64,000 nucleotides of DNA from Pseudomonas guariconensis (GTDB lineage: Bacteria; Pseudomonadota; Gammaproteobacteria; Pseudomonadales; Pseudomonadaceae): assembly GCF_900102675.1 (NCBI RefSeq), contig NZ_FMYX01000003.1:62001-126000 (forward strand). The letters run 5' to 3'. The notes under the pieces are model-generated. The model did no database searches. It saw nothing but the letters and a program-made list of their open reading frames with translations, and had not been told where the DNA came from. Below, in pieces: positions 35,557 through 44,707 of this stretch (its first letter is position 1; the number at the start of each line of letters is the position of its first letter). A program made the translations under genes and the position numbers.

Positions 35557-36846
35557 TCAGGGCAGTTCGCGGCTACGGTAGAACGCGGTGAGCACCTTCA
35601 CCAGGTGCGCCAGGTCATGGCTGCCGCATAGCTCGCGGATCGAGTGCATGGCGAAGGTCGGCAGGCCGATGTCCACCGTGCGCACGCCCAGATGGCTGGC
35701 GGCGATCGGGCCGATGGTCGAGCCACACCCCATGTCGCTGCGTACCACGAAGCTCTGCACCGGCACTTCCTCGGCCATGCACAGGTGGCGGAAGAAGCCT
35801 GCGGTTTCGCTGTTGGTGGCGTAGCGCTGGTTGTTGTTGACCTTGATGACGGGGCCCGCGTTGAGCTTCGGCCCATGGTTGCCGTCGTGCTTGTCGGCAT
35901 AGTTGGGGTGCACGCCGTGGGCGTTGTCGGCCGAGACCATCAGCGAGCGCTGGATGGTTCGCACATAGTCGTCGCCATCGGGTAGCAGGCGCTGCAGGGT
36001 CTGTTCGAGCATTGGACCGTCGGCGCCGCAGGCTGAGCAGGAACCGACTTCCTCGTGGTCGTTGCATACCAGCACGCAGGTTTCGTCGCTGTCCGCCGCC
36101 AACAGGGCCTGCAGACCGGCATAGCAGGAAAGCAGGTTGTCCAGGCGGGCAGCAGCGATGAAGTCGCCATTGAGGCCGATCAGCGCAGCATCCTGTGTGT
36201 CGTAGAAGCTCAGCTCGTAATCCAGCACCACGTCGGCATTGAGGTCGTGCTCGCGGGCCAATTGCTCGGTGAGCAGGGCCCGGAAGTCCACGCGCTCGTC
36301 ACCGGCCACCTGGGCCAGGATGGGGGGCAGTTCGAGCTGAGGGTTGATCGCCCAGCCTTCGTTGGCGGTGCGGTTGAGGTGGATAGCCAGGTTCGGGATC
36401 ACCGCGATCGGCAGCTTGAAGTCCACCAGTTGGCTCTCGACCTTGCCGTCGCGACGGAAGGTGACCCGGCCGGCCAACGACAGGTCGCGGTCGAACCAAG
36501 GCGCGAGCAGCGCGCCGCCGTAGACCTCGACGCCCAGTTGCAGAAAACCGTGGCGCTGCAGTTCAGGCTGCGGCTTGACGCGCAGGCACGGGCTGTCGGT
36601 ATGGGCGCCGACCATGCGGATACCGCCGAGCAATGGCGATTGCTTGCCCAGCTTGATAGCGATGATCGAGGAGTCGTTGCGGGTCACGTAATAGCGGCCA
36701 CCCGGCACCGTCGCCCAGCTGTCGCGCTCGTCCAGGCGCTGATAGCCGGAGGCCTCCAGGCGTTGGGCGAGGCTCGCGGTCGCATGAAAAGGCGTTGGGG
36801 AGGCCTTGAGGAAATCGATCAGGCCAGCATTCAGGGAATCGCGCAT
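35557..36846 (-). CDS. apeB: Aspartyl aminopeptidase (M18)
   Basis: A 429-residue cytosolic M18 metallopeptidase that removes N-terminal acidic residues. Dinuclear metal-site motifs are present: [13 protein letters not shown] (His and Asp), ARLDNLLSC (Asp), NDHEEVGS (Glu pair) and a late His in [10 protein letters not shown]. Length and order match the ApeB/DAPB family. Repeats of the AGCTTCAAGC type lie just upstream. Confidence 0.94.
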   Translation of the reverse strand: MRDSLNAGLIDFLKASPTPFHATASLAQRLEASGYQRLDERDSWATVPGGRYYVTRNDSSIIAIKLGKQSPLLGGIRMVGAHTDSPCLRVKPQPELQRHGFLQLGVEVYGGALLAPWFDRDLSLAGRVTFRRDGKVESQLVDFKLPIAVIPNLAIHLNRTANEGWAINPQLELPPILAQVAGDERVDFRALLTEQLAREHDLNADVVLDYELSFYDTQDAALIGLNGDFIAAARLDNLLSCYAGLQALLAADSDETCVLVCNDHEEVGSCSACGADGPMLEQTLQRLLPDGDDYVRTIQRSLMVSADNAHGVHPNYADKHDGNHGPKLNAGPVIKVNNNQRYATNSETAGFFRHLCMAEEVPVQSFVVRSDMGCGSTIGPIAASHLGVRTVDIGLPTFAMHSIRELCGSHDLAHLVKVLTAFYRSRELP

Positions 36847-36861
36847 AACTCACTCCGGTTC

Positions 36862-36969
36862 GAGCTTCAAGCTTTAAGCTGCAAGCTTCAAGCAAGAGCG
36901 GCAGCTTGGGCAAGTTCCACGCCATCCGCTTTGGCTATTTCTTGCAACTTGTCGCTTGAAGCTTGTAGC
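36862..36969. repeat. AGCTTCAAGC-type repeat, inverted pair
   Basis: CGAGCTTCAAGCTTTAAGC and GCAAGCTTCAAGC at one end face CTTGCAACTTGTCGCTTGAA GCTTGTAGCTC at the other. It fills the apeB-rluA gap and reaches to the rluA stop. Confidence 0.6.
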
Positions 36970-37605
36970 TCAAAAAGGTGCCGGGCACTCGAACTTCAAC
37001 CGCTCGCCCGTCACCGGGTGGGTGAAGCTCAGCATGCTCGCATGCAGGCACAGTCGATCGTGGGCGGCCAGGGCTTGGGGGTTGGCGTACAGGCGGTCGC
37101 CCAGCAGTGGGTGGCCGATCGAGAGCATGTGCACGCGCAATTGGTGCGAGCGCCCGGTGATTGGGGTCAGCTCCACCCGGCAGTGATCGCCGCAACGCTC
37201 GAGGATGCGCCAGAAGGTCAGGGCATGCTTGCCCTGTTCGTGGTCCACCACATGACGGGGTTTGGTCGGTGGGTCGTAGCGCAGGGGAAGATCGATGCTG
37301 CCGCTGTCCAGCGCCGGTTGACCCCAGCACAACGCGGTGTAGGCCTTTTCGGTCTCGCGGTCATGGAACTGTCGCGAAAGCTCGCGGTGGCTGTCGGCAT
37401 CGCGGGCCAGCAGGATGATCCCGGAAGTTTCCCAGTCCAGTCGATGAACGATCAGCGCATCAGGATAGCCGTTGTGCTGCAGGCGGGTGATCAGGCAGTC
37501 CTTGTTGTCCTCGGCGCGACCTGGCACCGACAGCAACAGTGTCGGCTTGTTGACCACCAGGATGGCAGCGTCTTCATGGAGGATCTGGACGTTCGACAGC
37601 GGCAT
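36970..37605 (-). CDS. rluA: RluA-family pseudouridine synthase
   Basis: A 211-residue pseudouridine synthase. The catalytic motif HRLDWETSG has Asp57. Other hallmarks are VVNKPTLLLSVPGR, RETEKAYTALCWG and ITGRSHQLRVHMLSIGHPLLGDRLY. No S4 domain and the short length match RluA, which modifies 23S rRNA position 746 and tRNA position 32 in E. coli. Start MPLSNVQILHED. Confidence 0.9.
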   Translation of the reverse strand: MPLSNVQILHEDAAILVVNKPTLLLSVPGRAEDNKDCLITRLQHNGYPDALIVHRLDWETSGIILLARDADSHRELSRQFHDRETEKAYTALCWGQPALDSGSIDLPLRYDPPTKPRHVVDHEQGKHALTFWRILERCGDHCRVELTPITGRSHQLRVHMLSIGHPLLGDRLYANPQALAAHDRLCLHASMLSFTHPVTGERLKFECPAPF

Positions 37606-37628
37606 TGCAAAGTCTCTTTGGAAAGCAC

Positions 37629-37698
37629 TGTGGGAGCGGCTTGTCCAATGGTTGCGTCAGCCTGGGCTGGCACGATCATCGGACAAGCCGCTCCCACA
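37629..37698. repeat. REP-pair (BIME-like) inverted repeat
   Basis: TGTGGGAGCGGCTTGTCC and its exact complement, 18-base arms, flank 34 bases between rluA and minE. Stable mRNA-end hairpin likely. Confidence 0.8.
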
Positions 37699-37720
37699 GG
37701 GGCGACCCGAAATAGCTGGA

Positions 37721-37975
37721 TCAGCGATCGGGCAGGGTGATGTTCAGCTCCAGGATCGAGCAGCTACCCTGGTTCTCAAGCTCGATATGCACGTCGTCGC
37801 TGCCGATGTTCACGTACTTGCGGATCACTTCCAGCAGTTCTTTCTGCAGGGCTGGGAGGTAGTCCGGCTCGCTACGCTGGCCGCGTTCGTGCGCCACGAT
37901 GATCTGTAGACGCTCTTTCGCTACCGACGCGCTGCTTTGTTTCTGTCTGCCACGAAAGAAGTCAAAAAGGTTCAT
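37721..37975 (-). CDS. minE: Cell division topological specificity factor MinE
   Basis: An 84-residue MinE. The N-terminus MNLFDFFRG is the membrane-targeting and MinD-binding start, and [18 protein letters not shown] is the MinD contact helix; the C-terminal half is the dimerisation domain. It drives MinD release and pole-to-pole oscillation. Last gene of minCDE, 3 bases after minD. Confidence 0.97.
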   Translation of the reverse strand: MNLFDFFRGRQKQSSASVAKERLQIIVAHERGQRSEPDYLPALQKELLEVIRKYVNIGSDDVHIELENQGSCSILELNITLPDR

Positions 37976-37978
37976 GGT

Positions 37979-38791
37979 TTACTTGCCTCCAAACAGGCGC
38001 GCGAAGAATCCTTGCTTCTGCACATCGATGAACCGCAGTGGCTTCTCTTTGCCCAGCAGGCGGTCGACAGTGTCGCTGTATGCCTGACCGGCATCGCTCT
38101 GGTCATCCAGGATCACTGGAATACCTTGGTTGGAGGCCTTGAGCACGGCTTGGGATTCAGGGATCACACCCTTGAGCTTGATCGCCAGGATCTCTTCGAC
38201 GTCGGCGATGCTGAGCATTTCGCCCTTTTCGACGCGCTCAGGATGGTAACGGGTGATCAGAAGGTGTTCCTTGATCGGCTCTTCGCCGTTCTCGGAGCGG
38301 CGCGACTTGCTCGACAGGATGCCCAGCATGCGGTCGGAGTCACGAACCGAGGAAACTTCCGGGTTGGTCACCACGATGGCTTCGTCGGCGAAGTACATCG
38401 CCAAGTGAGCGCCCTTCTCGATGCCGGCTGGGGAGTCGCAGATAACGAAGTCGAAGGACTCCTTGAGCTCCATCAGGACCTTCTCGACGCCTTCCTGGGT
38501 CAGGGCGTCCTTGTCGCGGGTCTGGCTGGCAGCCAGCACGAACAGGTTTTCCAGGCGCTTGTCCTTGATCAGGGCTTGCTGCAGGTTGGCTTCGCCGTTG
38601 ACCACGTTGACGAAGTCATACACTACGCGGCGCTCGCAGCCCATGATCAGGTCGAGGTTACGCAGGCCCACGTCGAAGTCGACGATGACAGTCTTGTAGC
38701 CACGCAGTGCGAGGCCGGTACCGATAGCGGCGCTGGTGGTGGTCTTGCCCACACCCCCCTTGCCGGAAGTAACCACGAGAATCTTGGCCAA
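37979..38791 (-). CDS. minD: Septum site-determining ATPase MinD
   Basis: A 270-residue ParA-type ATPase with deviant Walker A (SGKGGVGKTTTSAA), switch motif VIVDFDVGLRNLD and ICDSPAGIEKGA, and a C-terminal amphipathic helix (GFFARLFGGK) that binds the membrane with ATP. It recruits MinC and MinE. Upstream gap to minC is 96 bases. Confidence 0.98.
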   Translation of the reverse strand: MAKILVVTSGKGGVGKTTTSAAIGTGLALRGYKTVIVDFDVGLRNLDLIMGCERRVVYDFVNVVNGEANLQQALIKDKRLENLFVLAASQTRDKDALTQEGVEKVLMELKESFDFVICDSPAGIEKGAHLAMYFADEAIVVTNPEVSSVRDSDRMLGILSSKSRRSENGEEPIKEHLLITRYHPERVEKGEMLSIADVEEILAIKLKGVIPESQAVLKASNQGIPVILDDQSDAGQAYSDTVDRLLGKEKPLRFIDVQKQGFFARLFGGK

Positions 38792-38887
38792 GGTGTTTCA
38801 CCCCTAAATAAACGGGACGCGTGTCCCTGCAAATACAAAAAACGGCAACGGGAAAAAAGTTGCGCTAAAAATGCCGGCAAGTATCCG

Positions 38888-39649
38888 TTAAAGACGGGTG
38901 ATGTTCAACACATCGCCGGACAGGCTGATCTGCACGCCAGCCCCCCACAGCGGGTCGCGACGCAGGTCTTCGCACACCTTGTACTGACCGGCGATGGAGA
39001 CCATCTCCGCCGTCATCTGCTGGCAGAAGATACGGGCCCGGGTGTTGCCCTTGATGCCAGCAAGCGCGCGACCGCGCATGGCGCCGTACACATGGATGTT
39101 GCCATCGGCGAGAAGTTCCGCGCCGGGGCTGACCGAGGCAGTGACGATCAGGTCGCCGCCTTGGGCGTAGATCTGCTGGCCGCCGCGTACCGGCGTCGTG
39201 ATGATGCGGGTGGGGCGCACTTCCGGTTCGGCCGGTGGTGGTGGCGGAGCTGGTGCGGGTTCGGGTTTCTTCACCTCGGGCTCCGGCTCCAATGGCCGCT
39301 CACGCGCACCGGAGGGCGGCAACACGGGCAGATCGATGGCGATCGCCGCGGCGATGTCCTCGATCCGGCTGGCGCGCACGGCCAGGGTACGCAGGCCATG
39401 GTGGCGACAGACGCGCATCAAGCCGGGCAGGTCGATCGTCCCACAGTCGGCCGGCAGCTTGTCCAGGGCCAGTACCAAGGGGGTATTGCTGAAGAAATTG
39501 GGGGCCTGGGCCACTTTCGCCGCCAGTTGCCGGTCGAGGGCTTCGAGGTCGTTGCGCGCCAGTTCCAGCACAGTGATGGCAAGCATGCTGCCTTTGAGCT
39601 GGAAGACGGGTGCGGTATCGGAGGTCGGGTTGAGGCTCATGGTCTGCAT
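38888..39649 (-). CDS. minC: Septum site-determining protein MinC
   Basis: A 253-residue FtsZ antagonist. N-terminal domain (about 15-120, [15 protein letters not shown]), a Pro/Glu-rich linker (about 125-150), and a C-terminal beta-helix domain ([29 protein letters not shown], split) that dimerises and binds MinD. Two starts are close together, 39649 and 39640; neither has a strong ribosome binding site. Divergent from lpxL. Confidence 0.95.
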   Translation of the reverse strand: MQTMSLNPTSDTAPVFQLKGSMLAITVLELARNDLEALDRQLAAKVAQAPNFFSNTPLVLALDKLPADCGTIDLPGLMRVCRHHGLRTLAVRASRIEDIAAAIAIDLPVLPPSGARERPLEPEPEVKKPEPAPAPPPPPAEPEVRPTRIITTPVRGGQQIYAQGGDLIVTASVSPGAELLADGNIHVYGAMRGRALAGIKGNTRARIFCQQMTAEMVSIAGQYKVCEDLRRDPLWGAGVQISLSGDVLNITRL

Positions 39650-39759
39650 AGACGGCTTGTTGCGAAAAAAGTGCCCTGACTTATAACGATAAGACCCGTT
39701 GGCCGCAACCGCAGCCGAACCGATGTAGAATGGCCACCTTTGTCTTGCCGGAAGCTTCA

Positions 39760-40695
39760 ATGGAACGCCCGCGTTTTCGTCCGTATTTTCTTCACCCACG
39801 ATTTTGGGGCCTTTGGTTGGGCCTTGGCTTGCTGTGGCTGGTCGCCCAGTTGCCATACCGTGCCCTGTTGGCCTTGGGCCGTGCCTTGGGCGCGCTGATG
39901 TACCGGGTCGCCGGTGAGCGCCGGCGTATTGCCGCGCGCAACCTGGAGCTGTGTTTTCCGGAGCTGTCGCGCGACGAACGGCAACATCTGCTCAAGGAAA
40001 ACTTCGCTTCGACCGGCATCGCCTTCTTCGAGATGGCCATGAGCTGGTGGTGGCCCAAGCCGCGTTTGGCACGCCTGGCCCATATCGAGGGCCTTGAGCA
40101 CCTGCAGGCCGCCCAGCGGGAGGGGCAGGGTGCCATCCTGATGGCTGTGCATTTCACCACTTTGGAGATCGGCGCCGCCCTGCTGGGCCAGGCCCATACC
40201 ATCGATGGCATGTACCGAGAGCACGGTAACCCGCTGTTCGACTACATCCAGCGCCGTGGTCGCGAGCGCCACAACCTCGATTCGCTGGCGGTGGAGCGCG
40301 ACGATGTGCGCGGCATGCTCAAGCTGCTGCGCGGCGGCCGCGCCATCTGGTACGCGCCGGACCAGGACTACGGCGCCAAGCAGAGCATCTTCGTGCCGTT
40401 GTTCGGCATTCAGGCCGCAACCGTCACGGCGACCACCAAGTTCGCCCGCCTGGGCAAGGCCCGGGTGATCCCTTTCACCCAGAAGCGCCTGGAGGATGGC
40501 AGCGGCTATCGTTTGGTCGTTCACCCACCACTGGAGGACTTCCCCGGCGAGACCGAAGAGGCCGATTGCCTGCGTATCAACCAATGGGTCGAAGGTGTGC
40601 TGCGGGAATGTCCGGAGCAGTACCTGTGGGCCCACCGGCGTTTCAAGTCGCGTCCGCCGGGAGAGCCGCGGCTTTATGACAAGAAAAAGCGCTGA
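39760..40695 (+). CDS. lpxL: Lipid A late acyltransferase (LpxL/HtrB family)
   Basis: A 311-residue inner-membrane acyltransferase that adds a secondary acyl chain to Kdo2-lipid IVA. One N-terminal membrane helix (about 15-40) precedes the LPLAT domain with the catalytic HX4E motif (VHFTTLEIG) and the later [12 protein letters not shown] and [12 protein letters not shown]. The start at 39760 has GGAAG upstream. The exact acyl chain and position cannot be read. Confidence 0.92.
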   Translation: MERPRFRPYFLHPRFWGLWLGLGLLWLVAQLPYRALLALGRALGALMYRVAGERRRIAARNLELCFPELSRDERQHLLKENFASTGIAFFEMAMSWWWPKPRLARLAHIEGLEHLQAAQREGQGAILMAVHFTTLEIGAALLGQAHTIDGMYREHGNPLFDYIQRRGRERHNLDSLAVERDDVRGMLKLLRGGRAIWYAPDQDYGAKQSIFVPLFGIQAATVTATTKFARLGKARVIPFTQKRLEDGSGYRLVVHPPLEDFPGETEEADCLRINQWVEGVLRECPEQYLWAHRRFKSRPPGEPRLYDKKKR

Positions 40696-40710
40696 TCGCG
40701 AGTGACAACG

Positions 40711-41868
40711 ATGGCGCCACTCCCCACCACAGGCCTGATTCTCTCCGGCGGCGGCGCCCGTGCTGCCTACCAGGTGGGGGTGCTGGCTGGTATCGCCGAG
40801 TTGCTGCCGCCGGGCGCGGCCAACCCGTTCCCCGTGATCGTCGGGACCTCGGCTGGCGCCATCAACGCCGTCACCCTGGCCAGCGGGGCTACGCGCTTCA
40901 CCGAGGCGGTACAGCGGCTGACGACCTTCTGGCAGAACTTTCGCAGCCACCTTGTGCTGCGCAGCGACTGGCCCGGTGTCATCCGCCAGGCCAGCCGCTT
41001 CGTCAGCCACAATTTGTTGGGGGTCGGCGGTCAGGTCCCGGTGGCGCTGCTCGACAGCAGCCCCTTGCGGGGCCTGCTGCAATCACATCTGGATCTTGAT
41101 GGAATCGGCCATTCCCTGGCTGCCGAGCAACTCAGGGCAGTGGCCATCACTGCCTTCGGCTATGAGTCCGGCCAGGCGGTGACGTTCTATCAGGGGCGCG
41201 GCACCATCGAGCCCTGGTTGCGCCATCGGCGCATTGGCGTCCCGACTTCCCTGACCATCGAGCACCTGTTGGCGAGCTCGGCGATTCCGTTGCTGTTCGC
41301 CCCGGTCAAGCTCGACGAGGAGTACTTCGGCGATGGCGCGGTGCGCCAGTCGGCGCCGATCAGCCCAGCGCTGCATCTTGGCGCCAGCCGGGTGCTGGTG
41401 GTAGGGGTCAGTGGCAACCCGCAGCGGCCTTCGGCACCGATGCCAAACCAGCGGGTATTCAGTGGCCAGCAGCCCAGCCTTGCGCAAATCGGCGCGCACA
41501 TGCTCAACAGCACGTTCATCGACAGCCTCGAGGATGATATCGAGCTGCTCCAACGCCTGAACCACCTCAGCCACCTGCTGCCGGCACACCTCAATGCCCG
41601 GCGCCTGGGTCTGGCACCGATCGATGTGTTGGTGGTAGCGCCCAGTCAGCCGCTGGACGAAATCGCAGCGCGCCATCGCCGCGAACTGCCGGCGGCGCTG
41701 CGTCTGTTCCTGCGTGGGCCGGGGGCGACCCGTACCAGTGGCGCGGGGGTGTTGAGCTACTTGTTGTTCGAGGCCAGCTATTGCAGTGAACTGATCGAGC
41801 TTGGGCGTAAGGATGCTTTGGCCAAGCGGCGGGAACTGTGTCAATTCCTGGGGTTGAATCCGCCTTGA
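40711..41868 (+). CDS. Patatin-like phospholipase
   Basis: A 385-residue cytoplasmic patatin-domain lipase. The oxyanion loop GLILSGGGARAAYQVG, nucleophile elbow GTSAG and catalytic Asp in FGDGAVRQSAP are intact, so it should be a Ser-Asp dyad hydrolase. It starts 15 bases after lpxL and probably shares its transcript, in line with a membrane lipid role. A GTG three codons upstream is an alternative start. A REP-like hairpin follows. Confidence 0.9.
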   Translation: MAPLPTTGLILSGGGARAAYQVGVLAGIAELLPPGAANPFPVIVGTSAGAINAVTLASGATRFTEAVQRLTTFWQNFRSHLVLRSDWPGVIRQASRFVSHNLLGVGGQVPVALLDSSPLRGLLQSHLDLDGIGHSLAAEQLRAVAITAFGYESGQAVTFYQGRGTIEPWLRHRRIGVPTSLTIEHLLASSAIPLLFAPVKLDEEYFGDGAVRQSAPISPALHLGASRVLVVGVSGNPQRPSAPMPNQRVFSGQQPSLAQIGAHMLNSTFIDSLEDDIELLQRLNHLSHLLPAHLNARRLGLAPIDVLVVAPSQPLDEIAARHRRELPAALRLFLRGPGATRTSGAGVLSYLLFEASYCSELIELGRKDALAKRRELCQFLGLNPP

Positions 41869-41880
41869 TGCCGACGAGGG

Positions 41881-41913
41881 CCGCGCCCACCAGTTTCCTA
41901 CGTGTGGGCGCGG
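41881..41913. repeat. REP-like hairpin
   Basis: CCGCGCCCAC/GTGGGCGCGG arms with a 13-base loop between convergent genes; may end both transcripts. Confidence 0.6.
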
Positions 41914-41938
41914 GTTTGCCCGCGAAGGGGTGAAGGAT

Positions 41939-42754
41939 CTACTCGGCGATCTGCAGCTTGCGTGCCTGGGTGTATACGTAGCGCACCTTCTCGTACTCGA
42001 AAGGTGAGTTCAGCTGCCCGTAGCGGAAGTTGGTGGTGTAGCGCTTGTCCACTGCCCGCAGCACAGTGATTTCCGGGTGATCGCTGCTGGCATCGGCAAC
42101 ATTGAGGAAGTTCGCCTCCCGTTCACCCACATAGTCCACCGCCAGCCCGGCAGTGTCGCGCAGGTTCGACGGCCCCAGGATCGGCAGCATGATGTAAGGC
42201 CCGTCAGGCACCCCATAGAACCCAAGGGTCTGGCCGAAGTCTTCGCTCTGGCGCGGCAGGCCCATCTTGGTCGCCGGATCCCACAATCCACCTACGCCTA
42301 TGAGGGTGTTGAACATCAGACGTGCGGTGATCTCGGCCGAGCGCTTGGCCTTGAGTTGCAACAGACTGTTGAACAGGTTGGGCACATCGCCCAGGTTGTT
42401 GAAGAAGTTGCTTACCCCGGTGCGTACGAAGCGTGGAGTGACGTAGCGATAGCCGTCGACCACCGGCAGCATCACCCACTGGTCGAAGCGGTAGTTGAAG
42501 TGATACACGCGCCGGTTCATCGACTCCAGCGGGTCATAGACATTCAGCGCGGTCAGGGTGGAGCGTTCGAACTCGCGCTGGTCGAGCCCTGGGTTGAATT
42601 TCAGTTCGCGCAGCGGGTCGAGGAAGCCGTCGGGCTCGACGGTCGGGGAGTCGGCCTTGTCGGCTTCCACCACGCTGGTGCGGGGCGCTGTCTCGGCTGC
42701 CAGGGCGTTGCCGGCGACGAGCAGGGCGGTGACGAGCAGCAATTTGTTAACCAC
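41939..42754 (-). CDS. mlaA: Outer membrane lipid asymmetry protein MlaA (VacJ family)
   Basis: A 271-residue MlaA-family protein that removes misplaced phospholipids from the outer leaflet. The family core YDPLESMNRRVYHFNYRFD, NFFNNLGDVPNLFNSLLQ, GGLWDPATKMGL and PYIMLPILGPSNLRD is clear. The signal peptide (MVNKLLLVTALLVAGNALA) has no lipobox Cys, unlike E. coli MlaA, so it is predicted to be a non-lipidated periplasmic form. The GTG start has GGAG 7 bases upstream. It overlaps the previous gene by 8 bases. The Mla ABC genes are elsewhere. Confidence 0.9.
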   Translation of the reverse strand: MVNKLLLVTALLVAGNALAAETAPRTSVVEADKADSPTVEPDGFLDPLRELKFNPGLDQREFERSTLTALNVYDPLESMNRRVYHFNYRFDQWVMLPVVDGYRYVTPRFVRTGVSNFFNNLGDVPNLFNSLLQLKAKRSAEITARLMFNTLIGVGGLWDPATKMGLPRQSEDFGQTLGFYGVPDGPYIMLPILGPSNLRDTAGLAVDYVGEREANFLNVADASSDHPEITVLRAVDKRYTTNFRYGQLNSPFEYEKVRYVYTQARKLQIAE

Positions 42755-44045
42755 GGAAGAACTCCAGCATCGCATCGCTGTTGACGCGGTAGTTGAGGTT
42801 GCCGCAATGGCCGCCATGAGGGTAGAGCGTCAGGCGATCACCGAACACCTTGCGCAGGAAGCCGATATCGCCAGGGCCGAGGATGACGTCGTCGGCGTTG
42901 TGCATCACGGCGATCTTGGGGCTCTCCCGCAGGTAGTCGGCCAGTGCGTAGAGGCTCACCTGGTCGATCAGTTGCAGCACGCTGCCGCCATCGGTGCGGG
43001 CTCGCCACATCGGGATCACCTGCTCGGTGATGTAGCACTCGAAATCGCACTGCAGCGCACGCTTGAAGAACGGCGTGAGGCTGCTGCCTTCGGTGATCGG
43101 GAATTTCGGCGGAGTGATCAGACCACGGCGGTTGACCAAGTCGGAGGTGAAGGCGATGTCGGCCGCCGAGAAGCGGAACGAGGTGCCGATCAGCATGGCC
43201 ATCTGCTCGTTGGACAAGTGTTGGCGCGACTTCTGGAAGTCGTAGAGTAGCGCCTCGTTGAGGTCGATGTAGCCCTTCTGCTGGAAGTACAGGGTGAGCT
43301 TTTCGAGCATCAGCTCATAGAACGTGGTGCTGCGATCGATGCCTTTGACCCGGGTTTGCACCAGCTTGTCCAGGTTGCTGACCGAGGTGTAGAGGTTGAC
43401 CGGGGGGTTGAGCAGCAGCACCCGCTTGAAGTTGAAGCTGCGCCGGGTCTCGTCCAGGTGGCTGACGAAGGCTGCGTCGAGGGCTCCGAGGCTGTACCCG
43501 GTGAGGTAGAACTCGCTCACCGGCAGGCGCGGGTGTTGGGCACGCACGGCCTGCATGACGCGATACAGATCCTCGGCATCGTCCTTGCTCACGCCCGGCG
43601 TGGCAAAGCGCGAGGCAGCGCTCATGAAGTCCCAACTGGTGGGCGAGGACAGTTGCACCACATGGAAGCCCGCCTGGTAGAAGAGCTTTTTGAGGTATTC
43701 GTTGATGCTGCTGGAATAGGGCGCGCCGGTGCCGGCGATGAGGAAGATCAGCGGTGCTTCGTGATCCTGGCGGGCCAGACGGTACTTGAGCTTGCGCACG
43801 GGCCAGAAGTTGTCCGGCAGCGTGAAGGCTCGCTCCGGTCGCAGGTTGAGGCTGTAGTCGGATTGGCTGATGTCCTCGTCGTTGGGCAGCGTCGGGCGCT
43901 GCTCTGGCGGCGTGGTGGCGATGGTGGCCTCGAACGGATTGGTCAGCGGATAGCCATAGCTCGCGGCGTCGATATCCCGCGCCGAGGCGGCTGTGGCCAG
44001 GAGCAGGCCGCAGAGCGAGGCGACGAGGCACAAGGGTCGAAGCAT
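42747..44045 (-). CDS. Periplasmic alpha/beta-hydrolase-like protein coupled to mlaA
   Basis: A 432-residue exported protein. The signal peptide ends SAASARD. The central region has FLIAGTGAPYSSS and a nucleophile elbow YLTGYSLGALDAAF (GxSxG with Ser), then a late His in YPHGGHCGNLNYR, consistent with an alpha/beta hydrolase. GGGGGAT precedes the ATG at 44045. The overlap with mlaA suggests a joint envelope-lipid function, but the substrate is unknown. Confidence 0.8.
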   Translation of the reverse strand: MLRPLCLVASLCGLLLATAASARDIDAASYGYPLTNPFEATIATTPPEQRPTLPNDEDISQSDYSLNLRPERAFTLPDNFWPVRKLKYRLARQDHEAPLIFLIAGTGAPYSSSINEYLKKLFYQAGFHVVQLSSPTSWDFMSAASRFATPGVSKDDAEDLYRVMQAVRAQHPRLPVSEFYLTGYSLGALDAAFVSHLDETRRSFNFKRVLLLNPPVNLYTSVSNLDKLVQTRVKGIDRSTTFYELMLEKLTLYFQQKGYIDLNEALLYDFQKSRQHLSNEQMAMLIGTSFRFSAADIAFTSDLVNRRGLITPPKFPITEGSSLTPFFKRALQCDFECYITEQVIPMWRARTDGGSVLQLIDQVSLYALADYLRESPKIAVMHNADDVILGPGDIGFLRKVFGDRLTLYPHGGHCGNLNYRVNSDAMLEFFRG

Positions 44046-44269
44046 GGGATCCCCCAAGAAAGTACGTAAGGCAAATCGCTACCTAGGACCATGATAGGCA
44101 GGGCAAAGTTGCCTGCCGCAGTGTTCTTTGTCGTGCCAGATGTTGCCGCGACAGTCTACGGCGCGGCAAACGGTCATCCTTGGAACATAGCCGTCATGCG
44201 CGGATTTTGCCTTGCAAGGTAGGCACGGGCGTTTATGCTGGCGTTTGTTTTCAACCCCTTGGAGTTCCC

Positions 44270-44635
44270 ATGGCCCGCTCGTTGCCCATCGCCCTGTTCC
44301 TGCTGTTGCTGTCGGCGTGGCTGGCGGCCAGCTATGGAGTGCGTTACGGGCTGATGGAGGATGCCCGCTGGGTCGGGCTGTGCAGCGCGGCGCAGGGGTA
44401 CTGGCAATGCCAGGCCCGCTCGTTGCTGGGATTGGGCATCCATCATCAGGTGCTGGCCTGGGGCGCGCTGGGTATTTCGCTGCTGGCGCAGTGGGTGCCG
44501 GGGCGGGGCGGGTGGGGGCTGGCGGTGCTGGGGCTGTTGTTCGGGATTCCTGCTTTGGTGTTGTATACCGCGAGCATTGCAGTATTCGCGGTGGTGCTGG
44601 CGGGGTTGCGGTTGGTTCGGCAGCCTGCGAACTAG
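44270..44635 (+). CDS. Small inner-membrane protein (121 aa)
   Basis: A 121-residue hydrophobic protein with about three to four membrane helices, starting MARSLPIALFLLLLSAWLAA with GGAG 5 bases upstream. A Cys pair (LCSAAQGYWQC) lies in the first loop. No family recognised. Convergent with the GH17 gene. Confidence 0.7.
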   Translation: MARSLPIALFLLLLSAWLAASYGVRYGLMEDARWVGLCSAAQGYWQCQARSLLGLGIHHQVLAWGALGISLLAQWVPGRGGWGLAVLGLLFGIPALVLYTASIAVFAVVLAGLRLVRQPAN

Positions 44636-44654
44636 ACCCGGGATTTTGTTCGTG

Positions 44655-44707
44655 GGTAAACCCGCTCCCGTACGAATCACCGCGGGCGTTGCGGGAGCGG
44701 GTTTACC
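44655..44707. repeat. REP-like inverted repeat
   Basis: GGTAAACCCGCTCCCG and its exact complement, 16-base arms, between convergent genes; it overlaps the stop codon of the GH17 gene. Confidence 0.75.

Noticed and set aside
37937..39679. A 580-codon open frame antisense to minD and minC
   Set aside because: Shadow of minCD; no family resemblance.
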